DNA of 11,165 nt, from contig JASHTQ010000562.1 of assembly GCA_030040475.1 (NCBI GenBank), positions 1-11,165 on the forward strand. Direction: 5' to 3'. The translations under genes and the position numbers were made by a program. Below, piece by piece: positions 1 to 6,850 of the stretch; position 1 is the first letter of the stretch, and every line of letters starts with the position of its first letter. The notes below the pieces were generated by a model, which searched no databases, was not told the DNA's origin, and saw only the letters and a program-made list of their open reading frames with translations. This stretch comes from Streptosporangiaceae bacterium. Its GTDB lineage: Bacteria; Actinomycetota; Actinomycetes; Streptosporangiales; Streptosporangiaceae.

Positions 1-2
1 TG

Positions 3-1202
3 CGCACCCGGCGGTCGCGGCGCAAGCCCGCGGTGATCGCGGCCGGCGCGACCGTCGTCGCCGCGGCGATCGCGGTCGTCCTGGCGATCTCCCTCGGCAC
101 CGGCGGCGCTCCCCCCGCATCGGCCGGGAGCCGGCGCAGCGCGGTGGCCGACGTGGGCACGCCGACCGCGCAGTCTCGCGCCGGCACCCCGACCCCCGCG
201 CCGACCTCGGCTAAGAGCGGCGCAAGCCCGAGTGCCGGCAACGGCAGCCCGGGCGCGGGGTGGGGGGTGAACAGCGCCGTCCCGGTGCGGGACCTCACCT
301 GGCACGTCCCGCCCGGCACCCAGGCCCCCAGCGTGGCGTTCAGCCCGGACAGCACGCTGCTGGCCGTCGGCGGCGACAATCAGGCGCTCGGCTACCTGTA
401 CGACGTCGAGACCGACACGCTCGTCACGACCTTCACCAAACCGGGCAGCGACATAGCCGACGTCGCGTTCAGCCCGGACGGCAAGCTGCTGGCAAGCACC
501 AACGAGGACGGCCACACCTACTTCTGGGATGTCGCCGGCATGAAGCTGCTCAGCGGCGTGGGCAACTCGGGCTACGGGCTGGCGTTCAGCCCGGACAGCA
601 CGCAGGTCGCCACCGGCAACGGCTTCAACGCCTACGTGCAGGACATCGCGACCGGCGCGGTCGTCCTCAACCTGCACACGGCGAGCGGGATCTTCTCCGA
701 GGCGTTCAGCCCGGACGGCAAGCTGCTCGCGGCGGGCGGCCTGACCAGCATCGACGCCGTCTTCCTCTGGGACGTCTCGACCGGCGACCGGGTGGCGACC
801 CTGCACGACCCGAACGGCGAGGGCGTGGACGACCTGGCGTTCAGCCCGGACGGCACGCTGGTCGCCGCCGCCGACGACAACGGCAGCACGTACCTGTGGG
901 ACGTCGATTCCGGCGCCCTCGTCGCCACCCTCACCGGCGTGAAGCCGCCGCCCAGCGTCGGGGTGCACGTCAACTACCTGGTGGGCTCGGTGGCGTTCAG
1001 CCAGGACGGCACGCTGCTCGCGGCCGCCGAGGGCGAGCACGTCTACCTGTGGAACGTGGCCGCCCACACGCTCGCGGGCACGTTCACCTCCTACGGCGGG
1101 ACGGTTACCAGCGTGGCGTTCGGCGATGGCGGCAGGCTGCTGGCCGCCGTCGACACCGACGGCTACATCTACGTCAGGCAGACGAGCCAGCTGCTGTCCT
1201 GA
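3..1202 (+). CDS. Membrane-anchored WD40 propeller protein, 5' end cut; probably a sensor/receptor tail
   Basis: The reading frame is open to the left edge, so the true start is outside the window; a GTG at 33 is in frame but probably internal. The visible N-terminus is an Arg/Lys-rich stretch (RTRRSRRK), then a hydrophobic helix of about 20 residues, then a Ser/Thr/Pro/Ala-rich linker (residues about 25-80 counted from the GTG), then a beta-propeller of about 300 residues. Seven repeats carry an AFSPD-type turn, at residues about 101, 144, 183, 223, 268, 320 and 361; the sixth reads AFSQD and the seventh AFGDG. Several end in WDV/WNV. Seven repeats would close one propeller. The order basic stretch, helix, linker, propeller is what follows the kinase domain in some actinobacterial receptor-type Ser/Thr kinases, so this may be the outer part of such a kinase; that is inference, since no kinase domain is visible. 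It could also be a stand-alone anchored WD40 protein. The propeller presumably binds a protein or ligand outside the cell. It ends before the catabolic promoter and shows no functional link to it. Confidence 0.85.
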   Translation, partial: RTRRSRRKPAVIAAGATVVAAAIAVVLAISLGTGGAPPASAGSRRSAVADVGTPTAQSRAGTPTPAPTSAKSGASPSAGNGSPGAGWGVNSAVPVRDLTWHVPPGTQAPSVAFSPDSTLLAVGGDNQALGYLYDVETDTLVTTFTKPGSDIADVAFSPDGKLLASTNEDGHTYFWDVAGMKLLSGVGNSGYGLAFSPDSTQVATGNGFNAYVQDIATGAVVLNLHTASGIFSEAFSPDGKLLAAGGLTSIDAVFLWDVSTGDRVATLHDPNGEGVDDLAFSPDGTLVAAADDNGSTYLWDVDSGALVATLTGVKPPPSVGVHVNYLVGSVAFSQDGTLLAAAEGEHVYLWNVAAHTLAGTFTSYGGTVTSVAFGDGGRLLAAVDTDGYIYVRQTSQLLS

Positions 1203-1203
1203 A

Positions 1204-1219
1204 GCGGTCTATTGACCGC
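1204..1219. repeat. Small inverted repeat just after the WD40 stop codon
   Basis: GCGGTC and GACCGC form a perfect 6-bp stem around a TATT loop, starting two bases after the stop codon. There is no T-run behind it, so it is a weak terminator candidate. It overlaps the -35-like TTGACC of the following promoter candidate, so it could also be a protein-binding site. Confidence 0.4.
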
Positions 1220-1241
1220 CGTCGAGGGAGACATATACGCT
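1212..1241 (+). promoter_or_regulatory. Promoter candidate for the BKACE-dehydrogenase genes
   Basis: TTGACC (1212-1217) and TACGCT (1236-1241) are separated by 18 bases and fit the -35 and TAnnnT -10 patterns of housekeeping sigma-factor promoters in actinomycetes. It lies in the only intergenic gap before the BKACE gene and about 18 bases upstream of the operator-like site. An alternative -10 is TATACG at 1234. This is a pattern match only. Confidence 0.4.
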
Positions 1242-1258
1242 GCACATTGATAACAGAT

Positions 1259-1275
1259 CGTTCGTATCGTGAACA
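1259..1275. promoter_or_regulatory. Operator-like site O1, shared with the transporter promoter region
   Basis: CGTTCGTATCGTGAACA matches 14 of 17 bases of the perfect palindrome at 3253-3269. The right half (ATCGTGAACA) is identical in both; the left half is degenerate here (GTTCGT instead of GTTCAC). It lies downstream of the candidate promoter and 14 bases before the ATG of the BKACE gene, where a bound repressor would block transcription. The regulator is not in the window and its family cannot be told from the site. Confidence 0.5.
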
Positions 1276-1278
1276 CCT

Positions 1279-1282
1279 GGAG
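1279..1282 (+). promoter_or_regulatory. Ribosome binding site that favours the ATG at 1290
   Basis: GGAG lies 7 bases before the ATG at 1290. It decides against the in-frame GTG at 1269, which has no Shine-Dalgarno sequence and overlaps the operator-like site. The protein from 1290 begins MAGKVIITCALTG, which fits the usual BKACE N-terminus. Confidence 0.6.
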
Positions 1283-1289
1283 TCCCGCG

Positions 1290-2222
1290 ATGGCAGGCAA
1301 GGTCATCATCACGTGCGCGCTCACCGGCTCGGGACACACCCCCTCGATGTCCCCCTACCTGCCGTACACGGTCGGTGATGTCGTCGACCAGGGGGTTGCC
1401 GCCGCCGAGGCGGGCGCGGCGGTGCTGCACCTGCACGCGCGGAACCCGAAGGACGGCAGCCCGTCGGCCGACCCGGCGATCTTCGCCGGGTACGCGCGGG
1501 GGATCAGGGAACGCAGCGACGTGGTGGTGAGCATCTCCAGCGGCGGCGGCACCGGGATGAGCGTGCAGGAGCGGCTGCAGGGCGTGCTCGAGCTCAAGCC
1601 CGAGCTGTGCACGCTGAACCTGGGCACGATGAACTACGGCAGCTTCCCGATGATCGACCGCTACCGCGGGGCGTTCAAGCACGACTGGGAAGAGCCCTAC
1701 CTCGAGTCCACCAGGGCCGAGCCGTTCGTGTCGACGTACTCCGACATCGAGTACATGCTCGAGGTGGTCGGCCCGCGGACGGGGACCCGGTTCGAGGCCG
1801 AGGCGTACGACACCTCGCACCTGTACACGCTGGCCTATTACCTGGACAAGGGGATGGTCAGGCCGCCGGTGTTCGTGCAGACGATCTTCGGCACGATGGG
1901 CGGCATCGGCCCCGACGTCGACCACATCGTGCACATGAAGCGGACCGCGGACCGGCTGCTCGGCGACGCGTACCAGTGGTCGACGCTGGGCGCGGGACGC
2001 TACCAGTTCGGCATCGTCACGGCCGCGGCGATCATGGGCTCGCACGTCCGGGTCGGGCTCGAGGACAGCCTGTACGTCGGCAAGGGGCAGCTGGCCGAGT
2101 CCAACGCCAGCCAGGTGACCAAGATCAGGGGCATCCTCGAGGCCCTGTCGCTGGAGGTCGCGACCCCGGCCGAGGCTCGCGCGATGCTGGGCCTCAAGGG
2201 CCTGGACCATGTCGGTTACTGA
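1290..2222 (+). CDS. Beta-keto acid cleavage enzyme (BKACE, DUF849), possibly 3-dehydrocarnitine cleavage
   Basis: This is a 310-residue TIM-barrel enzyme of the BKACE family (prototype: 3-keto-5-aminohexanoate cleavage enzyme, Kce). Family members use Zn2+ and acetyl-CoA to split a beta-keto acid into acetoacetate and a new acyl-CoA. The metal ligands are visible: HLH at residues 47 and 49 and Glu258 in VGLEDSL; Asp259 follows and Arg254 sits four residues before the glutamate, the spacing known for Kce. The N-terminal strand VIITCALTG is typical. At 310 residues it is longer than the roughly 270-residue Kce and dehydrocarnitine types and carries segments such as FKHDWEEPYLE and FGTMGGIG that I associate with another BKACE subgroup. 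With a carnitine dehydrogenase-like gene overlapping by 14 bp and a betainyl-CoA thioesterase-like gene at the end of the cluster, 3-dehydrocarnitine is the leading substrate by context, but a related beta-keto acid is possible. An in-frame GTG at 1269 would add seven residues. Confidence 0.88.
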   Translation: MAGKVIITCALTGSGHTPSMSPYLPYTVGDVVDQGVAAAEAGAAVLHLHARNPKDGSPSADPAIFAGYARGIRERSDVVVSISSGGGTGMSVQERLQGVLELKPELCTLNLGTMNYGSFPMIDRYRGAFKHDWEEPYLESTRAEPFVSTYSDIEYMLEVVGPRTGTRFEAEAYDTSHLYTLAYYLDKGMVRPPVFVQTIFGTMGGIGPDVDHIVHMKRTADRLLGDAYQWSTLGAGRYQFGIVTAAAIMGSHVRVGLEDSLYVGKGQLAESNASQVTKIRGILEALSLEVATPAEARAMLGLKGLDHVGY

Positions 2223-3234
2223 GCACGAGGCGATCACCGGCCGGGCGGGGCCGGAGCAGGTGCGGCGGGTGGGAATCGTCGGGGCGGGGGTGATCGGCGG
2301 CGGGTGGGCGCTGCACTACCTGCGGGCCGGGTTCGACGTGGACGTCTACGACCCGGCGCCGGACGCGCGCGGCGACCTGCTGCGGATGGTCGAGGCGGGG
2401 TGGCCGCTGCTGGAGCGGATCGGGCTGCGCGACGGCGCCAGCCCGGACCGGCTGAGCTGGCACGACAGCCTCGCGGCCGCTGTCGCCGACGCGGACCTCG
2501 TGCAGGAGAACGCGCCCGAGGACGGGCCGGTCAAGCGGCGGGTCCTCGCGGAGGTGGACGGCGCCGCCCGGCCGTCGGTGGTGATCGCGTCGAGCACGTC
2601 CGGGTTCGCGATGACGATGCTGCAGGCCGACTGCGTGCACGCGGAGCGCTGCGTGGTCGGCCACCCGTTCAACCCGCCCTACCTGATACCGCTGGTCGAG
2701 GTGGTGGGCGGGGAGCAGACCGACCCGGCCGCGGTTGACTGGCTGGCCCGGTTCTACGCGGGCACGGGCAAGCGGCCGCTGCGGCTGAGCCGGGAGCTGC
2801 CGGGCTTCGTCGGGAACCGGCTGCAGGAGGCCATGTGGCGGGAGGCGCTGCACATGGTCGCGGCCGGCGAGGCGACGGTGGAGGAGATCGACGCGTCGAT
2901 CGCGTTCGGGCCCGGCCTGCGCTGGGCGCTGATGGGCCCGTGCCTCACCTTCCACCTGGCCGGGGGCGGCGGCGGCATGGGACACATGCTCGACCACTTC
3001 GGCGCCGCGCTCGAGGAACCGTGGACCAGGCTGGCGGCGCCGCCGCTGACCGCCGAGCTCCGGGACCGGATGGTGCAGGGCTGCCTGCGCGAGGCCGGCG
3101 GCCGCTCGGTCGCCGAGCTCGAACGCCTGCGGGACGATTTCCTGGCCGAACTGCTCGCGCTGGTGGAGCGGCACGCGGTGACCGGCGATGTGATCCTTGA
3201 CACACCACGGCGGGCCTCTTTACCATCAGCCTAA
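2209..3234 (+). CDS. L-carnitine dehydrogenase-type 3-hydroxyacyl dehydrogenase
   Basis: This 341-residue cytoplasmic NAD-dependent dehydrogenase belongs to the 3-hydroxyacyl-CoA dehydrogenase superfamily. The Rossmann motif GAGVIGG is at residues 25-31, followed by an acidic strand end (DVYDP) that favours NAD over NADP. The catalytic region has STSG, then His152 in GHPFNPP and Glu164, 12 residues apart as in human HAD (His158/Glu170), and Asn203 in GFVGNRLQ. The C-terminal part, with GPGLRWALMGP, TFHLAGGGGGM and GGRSVAELERLRDD, resembles L-carnitine dehydrogenases (EC 1.1.1.108) more than beta-oxidation enzymes. The expected reaction is oxidation of L-carnitine to 3-dehydrocarnitine, feeding the BKACE encoded just upstream. 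The ATG overlaps the BKACE stop by 14 bp, so the two are probably translationally coupled. In many alphaproteobacteria the dehydrogenase is fused to the thioesterase; here the thioesterase is a separate gene six genes downstream of the BKACE. The exact substrate is inferred. Confidence 0.85.
   Translation: MSVTEHEAITGRAGPEQVRRVGIVGAGVIGGGWALHYLRAGFDVDVYDPAPDARGDLLRMVEAGWPLLERIGLRDGASPDRLSWHDSLAAAVADADLVQENAPEDGPVKRRVLAEVDGAARPSVVIASSTSGFAMTMLQADCVHAERCVVGHPFNPPYLIPLVEVVGGEQTDPAAVDWLARFYAGTGKRPLRLSRELPGFVGNRLQEAMWREALHMVAAGEATVEEIDASIAFGPGLRWALMGPCLTFHLAGGGGGMGHMLDHFGAALEEPWTRLAAPPLTAELRDRMVQGCLREAGGRSVAELERLRDDFLAELLALVERHAVTGDVILDTPRRASLPSA
3197..3226 (+). promoter_or_regulatory. Promoter candidate for the ABC transporter genes
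   Basis: A perfect TTGACA (3197-3202) and TACCAT (3221-3226) are separated by 18 bases, the same spacing as the candidate at 1212-1241. It lies inside the last codons of the dehydrogenase gene. Transcription would begin near 3233, about 20 bases before the operator-like palindrome. It may supplement read-through from the first promoter. Confidence 0.45.
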
Positions 3235-3252
3235 ATCACAATATGCACACTA

Positions 3253-3269
3253 TGTTCACATCGTGAACA
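3253..3269. promoter_or_regulatory. Operator-like palindrome O2
   Basis: TGTTCACATCGTGAACA is a perfect inverted repeat with 7-bp arms and a 3-base centre. It lies in the 122-bp gap before the binding-protein gene. A near copy precedes the BKACE gene (1259-1275). The direct repeat ACACTATG (3247-3254 and 3267-3274, 20 bp apart) brackets the palindrome and could add a second contact about two helical turns away. The site has the look of a dimeric repressor target; the regulator is not in the window. Confidence 0.6.
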
Positions 3270-3345
3270 CTATGGAGACGCAGGGCTCGTAACAGACCTC
3301 ACCGCGGCATCCGGATTCATCGCGGCTACCGCCTCGCGCACCGCC

Positions 3346-3350
3346 GGGAG
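3346..3350 (+). promoter_or_regulatory. Ribosome binding site of the binding-protein gene
   Basis: GGGAG lies 6 bases before the ATG at 3357. It supports that start, which also gives a complete Tat/lipoprotein signal beginning MTLSRRDFLK. Confidence 0.6.
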
Positions 3351-3356
3351 CAGACA

Positions 3357-4925
3357 ATGACCCTCAGCCGCAGGGATTTCCTCAAGACCGGCCTGGCAGG
3401 CTCGCTGGCCGTCGGCGCGGGCGGACTGCTGGCCGGCTGCGGGACCGGCAACACGATCAAGGCGTTCACCACGTCCAACCTGGGCAAGCCGCGCCGCGGC
3501 GGCCAGCTGCGGGCCGGCCTCACCGGCGGATCGACCGGGGACACGCTGGACCCGCTCAGCGCGGTGACGAACGTCGACTTCTCCAGGATCGACAACCTGT
3601 ACGAGCCGCTGGTCGGGCTGACGCCGGACGCGCAGCCGGTGTACGTGCTCGCCGAGGAGCTCACCGCCAACAAGGACGCCACCGAGTGGACGATCCGCAT
3701 CAAGCAGGGCATCACCTTCCACAACGGCAGGGACCTGACCGCCGACGACGTCATCTACACGTTCCGGACGGTCCTCAACCCGAAGGCGCCGGGGTCCGCC
3801 GCGGCGGGACTGGCCTCGATCGACGCGAAGGGAATGACCAGGCTCGACGCGTACACGGTGCGGGTACCGTGCAGCACGCCGTTCGCCACCCTCGGCGAGG
3901 CCCTGGCCATACCCGGCTACTCCGACATCATCCCGGTCGGCTACAACCCCGCCGCCCCGGTCGGCACCGGCCCGTTCCGGCTGAAGAGCTTCAGCCCCGG
4001 CACCCAGTCCACCTTCGTCCGCTACGGCGGCTACTGGCAGACCGGGCTGCCGTACCTGGACGAGATCGTCATCACCGACTACGCCGACGAGACCAGCCAG
4101 GTGAACGCGCTGCTGGCCGGCCAGGTCGACGTGGTCAACCTGCTGTCGGCGGACGTGATCTCGGAGGTCCAGGGCGAGGGCAAGAACATCCTGCTGTCGG
4201 AGGGCGGCGGCTGGAACCCGTTCACCATGCGGGTGGACACCGGGACCTTCAGCGACGTGCGCATCCGCCAGGCGCTGCGGCTGGTCGTCGACCGCCAGCA
4301 GATGCTCGACCTGGTCTTCGGCGGCTTCGGAACCATCGGCAACGACCTGTTCGGGATCTGGGCGCCGGAGTACGACCACGGCATTCCGCAGCGGCAGCAG
4401 GACATCGACCAGGCCAAGTCGCTGCTGCGCGCGGCCGGCGCGGAGGGGCTGACCGTCCAGCTGATCACCGCCGACATCGCGCAGGGCACCACGCTGGCCG
4501 CGCAGGTGCTCGCCCAGCAGGCCTCCGCGGCCGGGATAACGGTCAACGTGGACGAGGTCACGGTGACCGACTTCTACGGCGCCAACTACCTGAAGTGGAT
4601 ATTCGCCCAGGACTACTGGTTCTACAACTTCTACCTGCCGCAGGTGTCGCTGGCCACGCTGCCCACCGCTCCGTTCAACGAGACGCACTGGGACAACACC
4701 CGGTACAACTCGCTGTACGCCCAGGCCATCGCCACCATCGACCCGTCGCTTCGGACCGAGCTCGCGCACGAGATGCAGCAGATCGAGTACGACGAGGGCG
4801 GTTACATCATCCCGTTCTTCCCGCCGGTCATCGACGGCTACGGCACCAACGTCGGGGGCCTGGTCCCGGGCAAGAGCGGGTTGTCGCTGAATGCCTACGA
4901 CTTCAAGCAGGTGTGGCTATCGTGA
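3357..4925 (+). CDS. Family 5 substrate-binding lipoprotein of a dipeptide/oligopeptide-class ABC importer
   Basis: This 522-residue extracytoplasmic solute-binding protein is of the DppA/OppA/NikA class (SBP_bac_5), a normal length for the family. The signal combines a twin-arginine motif (SRRDFLK, Arg5-Arg6) with a lipobox LLAGC, so it should be exported folded by Tat and lipid-anchored at Cys28. After the signal come family landmarks: a DTLDPLSAV segment, then WTIRIKQGITFHNG and LTADDVIYTFR. The C-terminal half has the DVRIRQAL segment that is standard in the family. It delivers its ligand to the two permeases that follow. The family binds peptides but also nickel, sugars, opines and other solutes, so ligand cannot be read from the fold; placement inside a carnitine-type catabolic cluster suggests carnitine, a conjugate of it, or a related amine or hydroxy acid. 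The stop codon overlaps the GTG of the next gene. Confidence 0.92.
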   Translation: MTLSRRDFLKTGLAGSLAVGAGGLLAGCGTGNTIKAFTTSNLGKPRRGGQLRAGLTGGSTGDTLDPLSAVTNVDFSRIDNLYEPLVGLTPDAQPVYVLAEELTANKDATEWTIRIKQGITFHNGRDLTADDVIYTFRTVLNPKAPGSAAAGLASIDAKGMTRLDAYTVRVPCSTPFATLGEALAIPGYSDIIPVGYNPAAPVGTGPFRLKSFSPGTQSTFVRYGGYWQTGLPYLDEIVITDYADETSQVNALLAGQVDVVNLLSADVISEVQGEGKNILLSEGGGWNPFTMRVDTGTFSDVRIRQALRLVVDRQQMLDLVFGGFGTIGNDLFGIWAPEYDHGIPQRQQDIDQAKSLLRAAGAEGLTVQLITADIAQGTTLAAQVLAQQASAAGITVNVDEVTVTDFYGANYLKWIFAQDYWFYNFYLPQVSLATLPTAPFNETHWDNTRYNSLYAQAIATIDPSLRTELAHEMQQIEYDEGGYIIPFFPPVIDGYGTNVGGLVPGKSGLSLNAYDFKQVWLS

Positions 4926-5941
4926 CAACCGCGACTGAGGTACCCGAGCGCGTCGGCCCGCCGTCCAAGGCCGCCCGGACGCATCCCATGCGGGACATGG
5001 TGATCAAGCGCAGCCTGATCGGCATCCTCACGCTCGTTCTCGTGTCGATCCTGGTGTTCGCGGCGACCCAGGTCCTGCCGGGCAACGCGGCGAGCGCGGT
5101 GCTGCTGAACACGGCGACCCCCGCCCGCCTGCACGCGCTGGAGGCCCAGCTTGGCCTCAACCGGCCGGCCGTGGAGCAGTACTGGACCTGGCTCACCGGC
5201 GTGCTGCACGGCAACTTCGGCAAGTCGCTCGCCAACGGGCAGCCGGTGGGCACGCTCGTGGGCGGGCGGATCGTGAACTCCCTGGTCCTGGTCGTCCTGG
5301 CAGGCGTGATCGGCACGCTCATCGGCGTGGGCCTCGGCGCGCTCGCCGCGGCGCGCCGGGACAGCGTGCTCGACCACGTGCTGTCGATCACCGCGCTGGC
5401 CATCACCGCGCTGCCTGAGTTCGTCGTGGCCGTGATCCTGGTGGTCTTCTTCGCCGCCGTGGTCCTGCACTGGTTCCCCGCGGTTTCGGTCTTCGTGCCG
5501 GGCAGCCCGCCGTGGTCGAACCCGAGGGAGCTCGTGCTCCCGGTGGCGACGCTGGTCATCGTGATCGTGCCGTACGTGTTCCGGATGATGCGGGGGTCGA
5601 TGATCGACGCGCTGGAGAGCGACTACGTGCAGATGGCACGGCTCAAGGGCGTGCCGAGGTGGCGGGTGCTGCTCGTGCACGCGCTGCCGAACGCCATCGC
5701 GCCGACCATCCAGGTGATCGGGCTGAGCTTCCTCTACCTGGCCGGCGGCGTCGTGGTGGTGGAGTACATATTCAACTACCCCGGACTCGGACAAGCCCTC
5801 GTCAACGCGGTCTCCGACCGGGACATCCCGCAGATCCAGCTCATCGTGCTGATCCTGGCCGCGTTCTACATAGCCGTCAACATCCTGACCGACGTCATCT
5901 CGCTCGCCGTGAGCCCGCGGCGGCGACTGCCCAGATCCTGA
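4922..5941 (+). CDS. ABC importer permease, DppB/OppB class
   Basis: This 339-residue inner-membrane permease of the binding-protein-dependent transport family has about six membrane helices. The first is at residues about 33-53 (ILTLVLVSILVFAATQ), followed by the VLPGNAASAV segment and a periplasmic region with LGLNRP and HGNFGKS typical of DppB. The cytoplasmic EAA loop, which docks onto the ATPase, is at residues about 230-262 (DYVQMARLKGVPRWRVLLVH then LPNAIAPTI). I chose the GTG at 4922 because it overlaps the previous stop as GTGA, the same coupling seen at 6847 and 8694. An ATG at 4988 would give a protein 22 residues shorter that still keeps the whole first helix, so the short basic N-terminal extension is uncertain. 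It pairs with the next permease to form the channel. Confidence 0.9.
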   Translation: MTTATEVPERVGPPSKAARTHPMRDMVIKRSLIGILTLVLVSILVFAATQVLPGNAASAVLLNTATPARLHALEAQLGLNRPAVEQYWTWLTGVLHGNFGKSLANGQPVGTLVGGRIVNSLVLVVLAGVIGTLIGVGLGALAAARRDSVLDHVLSITALAITALPEFVVAVILVVFFAAVVLHWFPAVSVFVPGSPPWSNPRELVLPVATLVIVIVPYVFRMMRGSMIDALESDYVQMARLKGVPRWRVLLVHALPNAIAPTIQVIGLSFLYLAGGVVVVEYIFNYPGLGQALVNAVSDRDIPQIQLIVLILAAFYIAVNILTDVISLAVSPRRRLPRS

Positions 5942-5942
5942 C

Positions 5943-5947
5943 GGAGG
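5943..5947 (+). promoter_or_regulatory. Ribosome binding site of the second permease gene
   Basis: GGAGG begins two bases after the previous stop codon and lies 6 bases before the ATG at 5954. It is the strongest Shine-Dalgarno sequence in the cluster; several other genes rely on stop/start overlap. Confidence 0.65.
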
Positions 5948-5953
5948 TGCCAC

Positions 5954-6850
5954 ATGGCGCGCAGACCCGAGGCAGTGGCGGTGCTCGGCCGCGCGATCCG
6001 CACACCGCGCGGCGTCACCGGGCTGGTGATCGCCGGCTGCGTGGTGCTCGTGGCGGTGATCGGCCCGGCCGTCGCGCCCTACTCGAGCACCGAGTTCGTG
6101 ACCACGCCGTTCGCCCGGGCCTCGGCGGCGGCCTGGCTCGGCGGTGACGTCCTGGGCCGGGACGTGCTGACCCGGACCCTGGACGGCGGCTGGGAGTTGC
6201 TGGCCATGGCCGCGGTGGCGACCGCGCTCGGCGTCGGCGCCGGGGCCGCCATCGGCATGATCGCCGCTTACGCCGGGGGCTGGTGGGACAGCGTGATCAT
6301 GCGCGCGGTCGACGTGATCCTGGCGTTCCCGCAGCTGGTCTTCGCCCTCCTGCTGGTCAGCATCCTGGGGCCGAAGATCTGGCTGATCGTGCTCGCGGTC
6401 GCGATCTCGCACGCGCCGCAGGTGGCCCGGGTGACCCGCGCGGCGGCGCTGGACATCTCCGAGCGCGACTTCGTCAAGGCCATGCAGATCCTGGGCATCC
6501 CTGGCCGCCGGATCATCCGCAGGGACGTGCTGCCGAACCTTACCTCGGTGCTGATGGTGGAGATCGGCCTGCGGCTCACCTACTCCATGCTGATCATCGC
6601 GGGACTGAGCTTCCTCGGCTTCGGCCTGCAGCCGCCGGCGGCCAGCTGGGGGCTGATGATCAACGAGAACAGGGTGGGCCTGATCGCCAACCCGTGGGGG
6701 GTGCTCATGCCCGCCATCCTGATCGCGATGTTCACCATCGGCACCAACACGTTCACCGACGCGGTGGCGCGCGCCTCGCTCGGGGTCGGCCGCCGCTCCA
6801 CCGAGCCCGATCCGCTGGTCGAGCTCGCGGTCGAGGGAGCCACGACATGA
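5954..6850 (+). CDS. ABC importer permease, DppC/OppC class
   Basis: This 298-residue inner-membrane permease forms the second half of the channel. The first helix is near residues 20-38 (GLVIAGCVVLVAVIGPAVAP), followed by the periplasmic segment with WLGGDVLGRDVLTRTLDGG that matches the LGTDxxGRDxxSR signature of DppC proteins. Further helices surround an EAA loop at residues about 168-200 (DFVKAMQILGIPGRRIIRRD then LPNL). The segment SFLGFGLQPPAASWGLMI near the end is characteristic of DppC. The start is well supported by GGAGG upstream, and the stop overlaps the next ATG as ATGA. The substrate depends on the binding protein rather than on this subunit. Confidence 0.92.
   Translation: MARRPEAVAVLGRAIRTPRGVTGLVIAGCVVLVAVIGPAVAPYSSTEFVTTPFARASAAAWLGGDVLGRDVLTRTLDGGWELLAMAAVATALGVGAGAAIGMIAAYAGGWWDSVIMRAVDVILAFPQLVFALLLVSILGPKIWLIVLAVAISHAPQVARVTRAAALDISERDFVKAMQILGIPGRRIIRRDVLPNLTSVLMVEIGLRLTYSMLIIAGLSFLGFGLQPPAASWGLMINENRVGLIANPWGVLMPAILIAMFTIGTNTFTDAVARASLGVGRRSTEPDPLVELAVEGATT

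Noticed and set aside
260..1378. Long Arg/Gly-rich plus-strand frame overlapping the WD40 gene
   Set aside because: Shadow frame: composition typical of out-of-frame GC-rich DNA, while the other frame encodes clear WD40 repeats.
3272..3292. Tiny frame (METQGS) between the palindrome and the binding-protein gene, possible leader peptide
   Set aside because: Only six codons, no own Shine-Dalgarno sequence, no run of a regulatory amino acid and no attenuator-like hairpins after it; chance frame.
3302..3323. CCGCG/CGCGG inverted repeat with ATCCGGAT inside, as a leader hairpin or riboswitch
   Set aside because: Five-bp arms with a 14-base loop are common by chance at this GC content; no recognisable riboswitch features.
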